DNA of 64,000 nt from Streptomyces sp. NBC_00576 (lineage in GTDB: Bacteria; Actinomycetota; Actinomycetes; Streptomycetales; Streptomycetaceae), in the NCBI RefSeq assembly GCF_036345175.1, contig NZ_CP107780.1:2294001-2358000 (forward strand), read 5' to 3'. Numbering within the stretch: position 1 is the first letter of the stretch; each line of letters starts with the position of its first letter. The notes beneath the pieces are model-generated. The model did not search any database. It worked only from the letters and a program-made list of their open reading frames with translations, and was not told the origin of the DNA. Made by a program: the position numbers and the translations under genes. Shown here one piece after another: positions 26,218-34,704 of the stretch.

Positions 26218-26233
26218 ATGTTACCGGTAACAT
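26218..26233. promoter_or_regulatory. LacI-type operator palindrome
   Basis: ATGTTACCGGTAACAT is a perfect 16-bp palindrome with the central CG typical of LacI-family operators, 70 bp upstream of the MFS start at the head of the GH35 operon. Best assigned to the LacI repressor at 19445-20530. Confidence 0.8.
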
Positions 26234-26250
26234 ACGTGCCGTCAAGAGAC

Positions 26251-26274
26251 CCCCGGGGCCTTTCGCCCCAGGGG
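26251..26274 (-). terminator. Hairpin after the 26297-26908 gene
   Basis: CCCCGGGGC then a 5-base loop then GCCCCAGGGG, a stem with one bulge, 23 bases past the stop of the minus-strand gene. No T-tract, as is common in Streptomyces. Confidence 0.5.
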
Positions 26275-26296
26275 ATTCACAAGGGGGTGGGCGGGA

Positions 26297-26908
26297 TCAG
26301 CCGCCCGGGCCGAGCGACCAGCTGGGAACGCTGCCGGCCAGTCGGCAGGCGACGACGTACAGCGGTATCGGCGGGGTGTACGGGGAGTCGCCCTCTGGGC
26401 TGTGGATCAGCCGGGGCCGGGCGGACGGGGACGCCGGCCGGGTGCGCGTCCAGGACGGGTCGGCCAGCTGGGCACCGACCACGTAACGGGTGCTCGGCGG
26501 CCAGGTGACCCCGAGGTGGGAACCGGACGGGACGATCCACCACCAGCGCTGGTCGTCGGCGAAGACACAGCCGACGCGGGGCAGGGAGTCCATGATCCGC
26601 TGCCCGTGCTCACGGGGCGTGCCCACGGCGTCACAGCCGAGGCCGGCGGTCAGGCGGGCGGGGAGGACGAGCCGGCCGGTGCGGCCGGGGTGGCCAGGAT
26701 GCTCGCGCGAGGACTTGATCGAGGGGGGTGCGTGGAGCGGCGGGGACGGGGGGTGCATGGCCGAGGACTGGACGGGGCGAGGCGCGTGGGGCGTGCGAGG
26801 TGCGGGGGGCGTATGGGGCGGGTGGGTGACCGGGCCGTGCGGGCTGTGCGGGCGCGGGTCAGGAGCGGGAGTACGGGGGATGCGGTACTGGCGTTCCATA
26901 CGGTCCAT
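26297..26908 (-). CDS. Conserved hypothetical protein beside ATP-binding protein
   Basis: 203 aa from ATG 26908 (ATG 26899 also possible). The first 70 residues are Pro/His-rich and likely disordered. The C-terminal half is a compact conserved module (QRIMDSLPRVGCVFADDQRWWWIVPSG, GVTWPPSTRYVVGAQ, YTPPIPLYVVACRLAGSVP), a pattern I know from other Streptomyces genes that follow anti-sigma-like ATPases. Its 5' end overlaps the upstream ATPase gene by 50 bp, so the two are translationally coupled and probably work together. Function not known. Confidence 0.75.
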   Translation of the reverse strand: MDRMERQYRIPRTPAPDPRPHSPHGPVTHPPHTPPAPRTPHAPRPVQSSAMHPPSPPLHAPPSIKSSREHPGHPGRTGRLVLPARLTAGLGCDAVGTPREHGQRIMDSLPRVGCVFADDQRWWWIVPSGSHLGVTWPPSTRYVVGAQLADPSWTRTRPASPSARPRLIHSPEGDSPYTPPIPLYVVACRLAGSVPSWSLGPGG

Positions 26909-27722
26909 GTGAGGCGATTCCTTCGGCCGAGTGGGGGACGGGCCGGATGCGGTGCGGGGCCGACGGGTGCCAGGGGGCAGCTGCGGCGGCCTGTACTACG
27001 GGGGCGGCGGGGGGAGTCGGAGGGAGGGTGGGTACGGGTGCGGCTACGGGGCCGACCGGCGCCGGCGCGTCGGCCGCGTCGGGCGCACTCCCGGAGGGGG
27101 CCGACACCGCGGCAGAGGCCTGCGTCGCGACAAACACCTTCGCCCCGGCAGGAGTTGCCGTCTCGACGGGAACCGACGCCGTGACCGGCACCGATGACGC
27201 GACCGGCGCCGCCGGTGCGGCGGCCTCCGCCGGCTCCGTCTGCTCGGTGGGGAGTTCGGCCCAGACGACGCGCCCGGAGCCGTGCGGGGCGTCGCGGACA
27301 CCCCAGTCACTGCTCAGGACGCCGACCAGCAGGAGTCCGCGTCCGCACTGTTCGTCGGGGCCGGGTCTGCGCTGGGCCGGCAGGGTGCCGCCGCGGTTCT
27401 CGTCCTCGACCTCGATGTACAGCCGCCCGGTGGAGAGGTGCAGCCGGCACACGATCCGCTCACTGGCGGCGTGGGTGAGGGCGTTGGTGACGAGCTCGGA
27501 GGTCACCAGCAGGGCGTTGTCGGAGGTGTCGGGGCCGACGCCCCAGGCGCCGAGCACTTCGCGCACCTTCCGCCGGGCCGTGCCGACGGAGGCGGGAGTC
27601 GCGGTCAGAACGAACATGTCCGACTGCGGAGAGTGACCGGAGTGGTCGGGGAGGTGTGGGTGGCCGGCGAGCCGGCCCCTGGGCATTCGGCCGAGTGGCT
27701 GGGGGAGGGAGGGCGGAGCCAT
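26859..27722 (-). CDS. ATP-binding (RsbW/anti-sigma-like) protein
   Basis: 287 aa from ATG 27722. A GHKL ATPase domain at about residues 40-150: the N-box ALLVTSELVTNALTHA, G1 VEVEDENRGG-like segment (YIEVEDENRGGTLPA), and CGRGLLLVGVLSSDWG. This is the HATPase_c_2 family, serine kinases/anti-sigma factors or AbaA-like proteins found in Streptomyces next to XRE-DUF397 genes. The C-terminal about 130 residues are an unusual Ala/Pro/Val-rich low-complexity tail. Divergent from the XRE gene; overlaps the next gene by 50 bp. Confidence 0.88.
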   Translation of the reverse strand: MAPPSLPQPLGRMPRGRLAGHPHLPDHSGHSPQSDMFVLTATPASVGTARRKVREVLGAWGVGPDTSDNALLVTSELVTNALTHAASERIVCRLHLSTGRLYIEVEDENRGGTLPAQRRPGPDEQCGRGLLLVGVLSSDWGVRDAPHGSGRVVWAELPTEQTEPAEAAAPAAPVASSVPVTASVPVETATPAGAKVFVATQASAAVSAPSGSAPDAADAPAPVGPVAAPVPTLPPTPPAAPVVQAAAAAPWHPSAPHRIRPVPHSAEGIASHGPYGTPVPHPPYSRS

Positions 27723-27920
27723 CGCCGTTCGCCTTTCGTTGCCTGCGCACCCTGGCCGGTGCGACACCGCCCCGACGTGAGCCGCGAGCAGGTCAACCCG
27801 CATCAAAACAGCGCAGGTTGCGGCCCCTTCTCCCCCAACTGGGCCGTTCACTCTCGTCGTTCACCGTTTCCGGGAAGGTACGAACACTGTGACACCTGAC
27901 AACAACGGCTCGCAACCAGC

Positions 27921-27940
27921 AAGTTGAAATTTGCAATTTG
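27921..27940. promoter_or_regulatory. Candidate XRE operator (AAGTTGAAATTTGCAATTTG)
   Basis: An AT-rich imperfect palindrome in an otherwise GC-rich divergent promoter (27723-28014), lying between the ATP-binding gene and the XRE gene. Core AGTTGAAA/TTTGCAATT has two near-symmetric halves. XRE regulators of the WhiJ type are the obvious candidate binder. Confidence 0.45.
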
Positions 27941-28014
27941 TGAGGTGCATGCTGCTCCCGTCGAAAGATGATCGTGACAGACTGCGACCCTGAGCCCGGT
28001 GTGAGGGGGTAGGC

Positions 28015-28890
28015 GTGACCGCGGAGACCGACTGGGGCGGCGCCCCTTCCGTCCTGCGCATGATCCTCGGCAGACAGTTGGAGGAGCTGCGGACGCGCGC
28101 CGGTCTCTCGTTCGAGGACGCGGGTATGGCGATCGGTGTCAGCCACTCCACGATCCGCAGGATGGAAGCGGCCAAGGTGGCCCGGCTCCGCCTGCCGGAC
28201 GTCGAGAAACTGCTGCAGACGTACGGGGTGACGGACCAGCAGGAGATCGACACGTTCCTGAAGTCGGTCCGCGAGGCCAACAAGCGCGGCTGGTGGCACA
28301 ACTACCGGGATGTACTGCCCGACTGGTTCGCCGCGTATCTGAGCCTGGAACAGGCTGCGTTGCAGATCCGTGCGTACGAGGCGCAGTTCGTGCCGGGTCT
28401 GTTCCAGACGGCGGACTACGCGCGTGCCCTGCTGGGCGCCGGCAATCCGCACGCCTCCTCGGAGGCGACGGACCGCCGGGTGGCGCTACGTCTGCGCCGC
28501 CAGGAGCTGCTGACCCGCGAGGCACCGCCGCGGGTGTGGATCGTGATGGACGAGACCGTGCTGCGGTGGCCGGTCGGCGGTCCGGAGGTGATGCGCGCGC
28601 AGATCGACCATCTGATCGCGATGAACGCGCTGCCCCATGTGACCTTGCAGATCATGCCGTTCGGCAACGGCCCGCATCCCGCGATGCGGGCCGGGGCGTT
28701 CCATCTCTTCCGGTTCAGGGCACCCGAGTTGCCGGACATCGTCTATCTGAGCGGTCTGGTCGGCGCGGTGTATCTCGACAAGGGCGACGACGTCGTCGTC
28801 TATCGCGAGGCTCTGGACCGGCTGGGCGCGCAGTCGGCGCCCGCCAGAAAGACCGAGGCCCTCCTCGGTGCGATTCGCAAGGAGCTCTGA
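28015..28890 (+). CDS. XRE-family regulator with DUF5753 (WhiJ-like)
   Basis: 291 aa from GTG 28015 with GAGGGGG upstream. HTH_31/XRE domain about residues 15-75 (LRMILGRQLEELRTRAGLSF, VSHSTIRRMEAAKVARLRL), then DUF5753 (about 100-285: YEAQFVPGLFQTADYARALL, ALPHVTLQIMPFGNGPHPAM, DIVYLSGLVGAVYLDK). This is the Scr1/WhiJ class that acts in development in streptomycetes, typically with a small DUF397 (BldB-like) partner, present right after it. Regulates sporulation-linked genes by inference only. Confidence 0.92.
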   Translation: MTAETDWGGAPSVLRMILGRQLEELRTRAGLSFEDAGMAIGVSHSTIRRMEAAKVARLRLPDVEKLLQTYGVTDQQEIDTFLKSVREANKRGWWHNYRDVLPDWFAAYLSLEQAALQIRAYEAQFVPGLFQTADYARALLGAGNPHASSEATDRRVALRLRRQELLTREAPPRVWIVMDETVLRWPVGGPEVMRAQIDHLIAMNALPHVTLQIMPFGNGPHPAMRAGAFHLFRFRAPELPDIVYLSGLVGAVYLDKGDDVVVYREALDRLGAQSAPARKTEALLGAIRKEL

Positions 28891-28891
28891 C

Positions 28892-29191
28892 ATGCACCAC
28901 CCCACACATCCCCACCTCCCGAACGCCCACGCCAACCACTCCAGCCAATCCAACCACTCCCACCCCGTACGAAACGGCATGCCGGCCCGTGAACTCGGCT
29001 CCCGCGGCTGGTCCAAGCCGTGGAGCGACGACGCGGGCGGCGCCTGCGTCGAAGTGAAGAAGCTCGCCGACGGCCGGGTCGCAGTCCGCCAGTCGACCGA
29101 CCCCGACAGCCCGGCCCTGGTCTTCACCCCGCACGAGATGACGAGTTTCCTGGCCGGTGTGAAGGCGGGTGACGCAGACTTCCTGCTCTGA
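28892..29191 (+). CDS. DUF397 protein (BldB-like partner)
   Basis: 99 aa from ATG 28892, 1 base after the XRE stop, with GGAG inside the end of that gene. A His/Asn/Ser-rich lead of about 30 residues precedes the DUF397 core (GSRGWSKPWSDDAGGACVEV ... GRVAVRQSTDPDSPALVFTP ... FLAGVKAGDADFLL). ATG at MPARELG is an alternative start giving a more usual length of about 70 aa. DUF397 proteins antagonise or assist the neighbouring XRE regulator. Confidence 0.88.
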   Translation: MHHPTHPHLPNAHANHSSQSNHSHPVRNGMPARELGSRGWSKPWSDDAGGACVEVKKLADGRVAVRQSTDPDSPALVFTPHEMTSFLAGVKAGDADFLL

Positions 29192-29258
29192 ACTGCCTTG
29201 TTTCTACTGAGACTTGACTGGCTTGACTCAGACTTACGAACCGAATGGGAGGGGCGGC

Positions 29259-30074
29259 GTGCCCGACAACGGATGGCCGGCCGACCGAATCGACACGGAG
29301 AACGCGCACTCCGCGCGGATCTACGACTACATCCTCGGCGGCAAGGACTACTACCCCGCCGACAAGGAAGCGGGCGACGCCATGTCGCACGAGTGGCCCG
29401 CCCTGCCGATCCATATGAAGGCCAACCGCGACTGGATGAACCGGGCGGTGGCCTACCTGGCCAAGGAAGCGGGCATCCGCCAGTTCCTCGACATAGGCAC
29501 CGGCATCCCGACCTCCCCCAACCTGCACGAGATCGCCCAGTCGGTGGCCCCCGAGTCCCGGGTCGTCTACGTCGACAACGACCCGATCGTCCTCACCCTC
29601 TCCCAGGGCCTGCTGGCCAGCACACCGGAGGGCCGGACGGCGTACATCGAGGCCGACTTCCAGCACCCGGAGGCCATCCTCGACTCCCCCGACTTCCGCG
29701 AGACCCTGGACCTGACCAAGCCGGTCGCCCTCACGGTGATCGCGATCGTCCACTTCGTCCTGGACGAGGACGACGCGGTGGGCATCGTCCGGCGCCTCCT
29801 CGACCCCCTCCCCTCGGGCAGCTACCTGGCGATGTCCATCGGCACCGCCGAGTTCGCCCCGGAGGAGGTGGGCCGGGTCGCCCGCGAGTACAAGGCCCGC
29901 AACATGCCGATGCGTCTGCGCACGTTCCCGGAGGCGGAGGAGTTCTTCGAGGGTCTCGACCTGGTCGAGCCGGGCATCGTCCAGGTCCACAAGTGGCACC
30001 CGGACACGACGAGCGGCGAGGGGATCCGGGACGAGGACATCGCCATGTACGGGGCGGTGGCTCGGAAGCCGTAG
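29259..30074 (+). CDS. SAM-dependent methyltransferase, DUF574 family
   Basis: 271 aa from GTG 29259, chosen because GGGAGGGG sits just upstream; a TTG further up lacks this. Typical opening ENAHSARIYDYILGGKDYYPAD, then SAM motif I FLDIGTGIPTSPNLHEIAQ, VVYVDNDPIVL (acidic end of beta2) and DEDDAVGIVRRLL. DUF574 methyltransferases are abundant in Streptomyces and cluster with WhiJ/DUF397 genes, as here. Substrate unknown. A strong terminator follows 60 bp downstream. Confidence 0.9.
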   Translation: MPDNGWPADRIDTENAHSARIYDYILGGKDYYPADKEAGDAMSHEWPALPIHMKANRDWMNRAVAYLAKEAGIRQFLDIGTGIPTSPNLHEIAQSVAPESRVVYVDNDPIVLTLSQGLLASTPEGRTAYIEADFQHPEAILDSPDFRETLDLTKPVALTVIAIVHFVLDEDDAVGIVRRLLDPLPSGSYLAMSIGTAEFAPEEVGRVAREYKARNMPMRLRTFPEAEEFFEGLDLVEPGIVQVHKWHPDTTSGEGIRDEDIAMYGAVARKP

Positions 30075-30133
30075 GAGCCGTAGGAGCCGTAAGGGCGACC
30101 GTGGTCCCTCCGGCTGCGGTTCGAAGTCCCGGC

Positions 30134-30176
30134 ACAGCCCGTTCACCCTGGCGCACCGCCAGGGTGAACGGGCTGT
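30134..30176 (+). terminator. Rho-independent-type hairpin, 20-bp stem
   Basis: Perfect 20-bp arms (30134-30153 and 30157-30176) with a 3-base loop, containing GTTCACCCTGG and its complement; 60 bp after the methyltransferase stop. The rest of the gap to 30526 (about 350 bp) shows no gene; it also holds a short GTAGGAGCC triplication at the methyltransferase end. Confidence 0.85.
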
Positions 30177-30526
30177 TCGCCCCCAGCCGGTGCATCGCGG
30201 CGCGAAAGGGAACCGGAGGTCCCATTTCCCCTTCCATTCCCCCTCCACACCGGCAATCCTTCTGACACCACCCCGGACCGACCGAGGGGATCACACGCGC
30301 CGGACACACCCCGCACCGGCCCATGCACCCTGGTTCCAGCTGGTTGCTCACTTGACTACCAGGCGTCACATCCGATTGGCTCCGCCCAGCGAAAGTCGGA
30401 CAGTCAGTGCAGGTCGCCCGACGATCGCGCAGATTTCGGCGTACCCACACCCCTCTCTCGTCCCCCTCTCTTGCTCATCCCACCCCCCTTCTCCTCCTCG
30501 GCCGCGCAGCGAGGTGCCGCACTCCC

Positions 30527-31546
30527 ATGAACACACCCCCCGCCTCTTCCGGTTCCGCACGATCCGCCCGTGCCACGGCTGTTGCCGCCGGCGTGGCCGC
30601 CGTCTGTCTTCTCGCGGCCGGCTGTTCGGGCTCCGGCTCCGACGGGTCGGACTCCGACAAGGGCTCCGCCGCCGTCGGCACCGCCCGGCTCAAGGTCGCC
30701 CTGATCACCCACGGAGCCAAGGGCGACGATTTCTGGGAGCGGGTGCGGAAAGGCGCGCAGGCCGCGGCGGCCAAGGACAACATCGAGCTGACGTACTCGA
30801 GTGACCCTGATGCCGCCGGCCAGGCCGGTCTGGTGCGCGACGCGGTCAAGGACAAGGTCGACGGAATCGCCCTGACCCTCGCCAAGCCGGAGGCGATGAA
30901 GAGCGCGGTCGCGCAGGCGAAGGCGGCGGGGATACCCGTGGTCGGCCTCAACTCGGGTATCGACGCCTGGCGTTCCGCGGGCCTGCTGGAGTTCTTCGGC
31001 CAGGACGAGAGCACCGCCGGCCGGGCGCTCGGCGACAAACTGGACACGCTCAAGGTCAAACACGCCCTCTGCGTCATCCATGAGCAGGGGAACGTCGCCC
31101 TGGAGGCGCGCTGTGCCGGGGTGAAGAAGACGTTCGCCGGCGAGACCGAGAACCTGTACGTGAACGGCACCGACACGGACGCGGTGACGACGGTCATCGC
31201 GGCCCGGCTGAACCAGGACCCGAGCATCGACGAAGTCGTCACACTGGGCGCGCAGTTCGCGCTCTCGGCGGCGAAGTCGGTGGACGAGTCGGGCAGTAAG
31301 GCGAAGATCGCGACCTTCGACCTGAACAACGACATCGTGGGGGCCATCAAGAGCGGTGACGTGCAGTTCGCCGTGGACCAGCAGCCGTACCTCCAGGGCT
31401 ATCTCGCCGTCGACTCGCTCTGGCTGTACAGGTCCAACGGCAACTTCAGCGGCGGTGGAGCGGCTCCCGTACTCACCGGGCCCGCCTTCGTCACCAAGCA
31501 GAACATCGCCGACGTCGCCAGGTTCATGGCCAACGGCACCCGCTGA
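30527..31546 (+). CDS. Sugar-binding lipoprotein (LacI/RbsB-like), orphan
   Basis: 339 aa. Lipoprotein signal with lipobox LLAAGC (Cys33), then a type-I periplasmic-binding fold (about 50-335): VALITHGAKGDDFWERVRKG, GIPVVGLNSGIDAW, VVTLGAQFALSAAKSV, VQFAVDQQPYLQGYLAVDSL. This is the Peripla_BP_4/ribose-inositol class. No permease or ATPase gene is adjacent; instead the next gene is the conservon histidine kinase on the same strand, so a sensor-accessory role is as plausible as transport. ATG 30527 has only a weak GAGG 13 bases upstream. Confidence 0.9.
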   Translation: MNTPPASSGSARSARATAVAAGVAAVCLLAAGCSGSGSDGSDSDKGSAAVGTARLKVALITHGAKGDDFWERVRKGAQAAAAKDNIELTYSSDPDAAGQAGLVRDAVKDKVDGIALTLAKPEAMKSAVAQAKAAGIPVVGLNSGIDAWRSAGLLEFFGQDESTAGRALGDKLDTLKVKHALCVIHEQGNVALEARCAGVKKTFAGETENLYVNGTDTDAVTTVIAARLNQDPSIDEVVTLGAQFALSAAKSVDESGSKAKIATFDLNNDIVGAIKSGDVQFAVDQQPYLQGYLAVDSLWLYRSNGNFSGGGAAPVLTGPAFVTKQNIADVARFMANGTR

Positions 31547-31818
31547 GCGTCACCCCCGTACGCACCTCCCGACCCCTCCTCCCCTTCCGCAGCCGGTTCC
31601 GTATCCCCTTCCGCCCCGCTCCCGAACCCCTTTGCACAGCAACCGTCGTACAACGGCTGCACCAAGCTTTGGGGGCTCACGGTGCGTATGTTCACTTGTA
31701 CGGATAGCATCCTGCGGACCCCGGCGAGTTCCGCCACCCGTTCCGTTTCCGCTGTCACCTGCTACTTGTCACCTGCCACTTGTCCCTCCCACCCACCGCT
31801 GATCGCCCTAGGACGACG

Positions 31819-34263
31819 ATGCCTCCACGCAAAGGTGCCCGGCGCCGTCTCGGCTCCATACGTCTCTCGCTGATCCTGCTCGCGCTGGTTCCCACCGTCA
31901 CGCTCGCCGCGATGTGGGGTGTGACGACGATTCAGATGTTCTCGGAGGGCCTGCGGCTGCGGGACCAGACGGGACTCAGCAAGGCGACCGGTGCCATGGG
32001 TACGGACGCCACGCTCGCGCTGCAGAAGGAGCGCACCCTGTCGGCCTCGTGGCTGGCCTCGCCCAGGGGTGACCGCACCGAGTTGGACGCGCAGCGCAAG
32101 GCGACGGACGCTGCGGTCGCCAAGCTGGTCGGCCAGACCAGGGCGATCCAGGAGGCCCCCGACCGTATCGGGGAACGCATGTACTCGGTCATCGCGGCGA
32201 CGGGCAGCCTGGAGTACTACCGCGGGCAGGTCGACCATCTCACCGACATCTCCCCCCAGCAGGTGTTGGACCAGTACTCGTCGATCATCGGCAACCAGAT
32301 CCACTCCTTCCAGGAGCTCTCCCAGGTCGACGACGGCGACCTCACCTCACAGGCCGGCCCGCTCGTCTCGCTGGAGCAGGCGGCCGAACTGGTCGCCCAG
32401 GAGGACTCGCAGCTCATGCTCGCGTGGCCCTCGGGGCGGTTCGACCAGAAGGAGTGGGAGTCGTACGTCCGGCTGGTAAGCGCCCGGCGCTGGGTCGTCG
32501 AGGACCAGCTGATCCAGTCGCTGAGCGGCTCGGCGAAGGCCCGCACCGAGGCGATCCTGCGGGGGGCCGCCTGGCGGACACTGACCTCCATCGAGGACCA
32601 GGTGCTCGCGTCGGGCACGCCCGGCGGCGGCACCGAACGGAAGATCACCCTGCCCGACAGGCAGAAGCAGTGGACCGCGGCGATGGACGAACTGAGCATC
32701 CAGTACGGCTCGCTCATCCACGACGAGACCCAGGGGCTGCTCAGCCGCAGCGCCGACGAAGCACGGTCGCTGCTGATCAAGGCCGCCTCGCTGAGCGCCG
32801 GCGGATTCGGCGGACTGCTGCTGTGCATCGCCTTGTCCTGGCGCATCACCCGGTCCCTGTCCCGCAGGCTGCGCGGGCTGCGCATGGCCACCCTGGGCCT
32901 GGCCGAGGAGCGGCTGCCGGACGTGGTGGCGCGGCTCAACCGGGGCGAGAAGGTCGACGTCGAGTCGGCCACCCCGCCACTGGACTACGGCCACGACGAA
33001 CTCGGCCAGGTGGCCCAGGCGTTCAACGCCGCGCAGCGCACCGCCGTACACACCGCGGTCGAACTCGCCGACACCCGGCGGGGCTTCCAGAAGGTCATCC
33101 TGGGCATCGCCCGGCAGAGCCAGAACCTGGTCAACCTCCAGCTCACCAAGCTGGACGCGCTTGAACGCGCCCACCAGGACCCGGAGATCCTCAAGGGGCT
33201 GTACGAACTCGACTCCACGGCGAGCCAGTTGCGCCGCTACGAGGAGAACCTCGTCATCATCAGCGGCGAGCGCCCCGGCCGCAGCTGGACCGAGCCGGTC
33301 GCACTGATCGACATCCTGCGCAGCGCCGTCGGCGAGGTCGCCGAGTACCAGCGGGTCGAGGTGCAGACCGAGGAGGACGTGTATCTCGCGCCGCCCGCGG
33401 TGGCCGACGTCATCCATCTGCTGGCCGAGCTGATCGACAACGCGACCGCCTACTCCCCCGCGCCCAGCCCGGTGGGCGTACGGACCGCGATGGTCGCCAA
33501 GGGGCTGGTCATCGAGATCGAGGACCGCGGTCTCGGCATGTCCGAGGAGGACTACGCGTCCTTCAACGAACACCTGGCCCAGGCCCCGCAGTTCGACGTC
33601 GTGGCACTCGCCGACGACCTGCGGCTCGGCATGTTCGTGATCGCGCGCCTCGCTGTCCGGCACGGCATCCACGTCACGCTGCGCTCCTCGCCGTACGGCG
33701 GCACGACGGCGATCGTGCTGATCCCGCACGAGGTCGTCGTACGGGAACTCACCGCGCCGGACGCGGACTTGTCCGCCGAGACGGAAGCGTCCGCCGAGAC
33801 CCCCGGCCCGGTCGCCGCGGAGCGCCCGGCGCACGAGCGCATCCGCGAGACGCAACCCACCGCGGCCCGCGTCCGGACCGCCGACGCCGGTTCCGCGCCT
33901 CGGCCGGCCGCTCTCGTCGGGGCGGACCGGGGCGGGCGAGGTGGTGACCGCACAGCCGAAGGCGGCGGCGCCGCGCGCAAGGGCGGACTCACGCCGTTGC
34001 CGCGCCGTGTGCCGCAGACCAGTCTGGCCGCGGAACTGCTGGACACCGAAGCCGACGGCACGTCCGAGGACGCCCTCGACGAGTTCTCGGCGGAGCGCGC
34101 GGCCTCCTCGCTCTCCGGTTTCCAGCGCGGAACCCTCCAGGCCCGTGACGACGACGCCGAAGAGCAGTACGACCATGGGGAGGACAACCCGCCTCAGGAA
34201 CCTGACGCACCGCTCCCCGACGCAGGCACTCCGGTCACCTCGACTCCGCCCGCAGACCGCTGA
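31819..34263 (+). CDS. cvnA: Conservon sensor histidine kinase with NIT domain (CvnA)
   Basis: 814 aa from ATG 31819. Membrane helix about 14-36, a long extracytoplasmic nitrate/nitrite-sensing-type (NIT) helical domain about 45-315 (LALQKERTLSASWLASP), second helix about 322-345, a HAMP-like segment, then a histidine-kinase-like ATPase region with N-box HLLAELIDNATAYSP (about 532) and G-box IEDRGLGMSEED (about 568). A classical H-box is not obvious, as usual in CvnA. The C-terminal 170 residues are disordered. First gene of CvnA-B-C-D; the family relays an external cue to the small GTPase CvnD. Confidence 0.93.
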   Translation: MPPRKGARRRLGSIRLSLILLALVPTVTLAAMWGVTTIQMFSEGLRLRDQTGLSKATGAMGTDATLALQKERTLSASWLASPRGDRTELDAQRKATDAAVAKLVGQTRAIQEAPDRIGERMYSVIAATGSLEYYRGQVDHLTDISPQQVLDQYSSIIGNQIHSFQELSQVDDGDLTSQAGPLVSLEQAAELVAQEDSQLMLAWPSGRFDQKEWESYVRLVSARRWVVEDQLIQSLSGSAKARTEAILRGAAWRTLTSIEDQVLASGTPGGGTERKITLPDRQKQWTAAMDELSIQYGSLIHDETQGLLSRSADEARSLLIKAASLSAGGFGGLLLCIALSWRITRSLSRRLRGLRMATLGLAEERLPDVVARLNRGEKVDVESATPPLDYGHDELGQVAQAFNAAQRTAVHTAVELADTRRGFQKVILGIARQSQNLVNLQLTKLDALERAHQDPEILKGLYELDSTASQLRRYEENLVIISGERPGRSWTEPVALIDILRSAVGEVAEYQRVEVQTEEDVYLAPPAVADVIHLLAELIDNATAYSPAPSPVGVRTAMVAKGLVIEIEDRGLGMSEEDYASFNEHLAQAPQFDVVALADDLRLGMFVIARLAVRHGIHVTLRSSPYGGTTAIVLIPHEVVVRELTAPDADLSAETEASAETPGPVAAERPAHERIRETQPTAARVRTADAGSAPRPAALVGADRGGRGGDRTAEGGGAARKGGLTPLPRRVPQTSLAAELLDTEADGTSEDALDEFSAERAASSLSGFQRGTLQARDDDAEEQYDHGEDNPPQEPDAPLPDAGTPVTSTPPADR

Positions 34264-34277
34264 TGAAGGACAGAGAA

Positions 34278-34703
34278 ATGACACGCCCCACCCCCGCCAC
34301 GCACACCGAGCTCGACCAGCTGCTCACCGGACTCGTGGACCGGGTAGCCGAGGTCAACCACGCCGTAGTGCTTTCCGAGGACGGACTGGTCGTCAGCAGG
34401 TCCACGGCGTTCCTGCGCGACGACGCCGAGCGGCTCGCGGCGACCGCGTCCGGGCTGATGAGCCTCAGCAAGGGTGTCAGCATGGACTTCCGGGGCGGAC
34501 CGGTGCGCCAGGCGCTGATCGAGATGCGCAACGGCTACCTGATCCTCACCGCGGCCGGCCCGGGCGCCCATCTCGCCGTCCTGACCAGCCAGGGCGCGGA
34601 TGTCGGCGTGGTGGCGTACCAGATGAACATGCTGGTGAAGAAGATCGGTGAGCACCTCAGCGCGGCGCCGCGTGCCGGGGTCGCCGGCGCGGCCGGCGAG
34701 TGA
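34278..34703 (+). CDS. cvnB: Roadblock/LC7 protein (CvnB)
   Basis: 141 aa from ATG 34278, chosen for GAAGGA upstream; ATG 34263, overlapping the kinase stop, would add five residues. Roadblock/LC7 fold: LDQLLTGLVDRVAEVNHAVV, LSEDGLVVSRS, LAATASGLMSLSKGV, GYLILTAAGPGAHLAVL, VAYQMNMLVKKIGEHL. In conservons CvnB acts as a GAP-like or scaffold partner of CvnD. Confidence 0.93.
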   Translation: MTRPTPATHTELDQLLTGLVDRVAEVNHAVVLSEDGLVVSRSTAFLRDDAERLAATASGLMSLSKGVSMDFRGGPVRQALIEMRNGYLILTAAGPGAHLAVLTSQGADVGVVAYQMNMLVKKIGEHLSAAPRAGVAGAAGE

Positions 34704-34704
34704 A

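Noticed and set aside
32347..34284. 645-codon open frame opposite the conservon kinase
   Set aside because: Antisense shadow; no recognisable motif, and the sense frame encodes CvnA.
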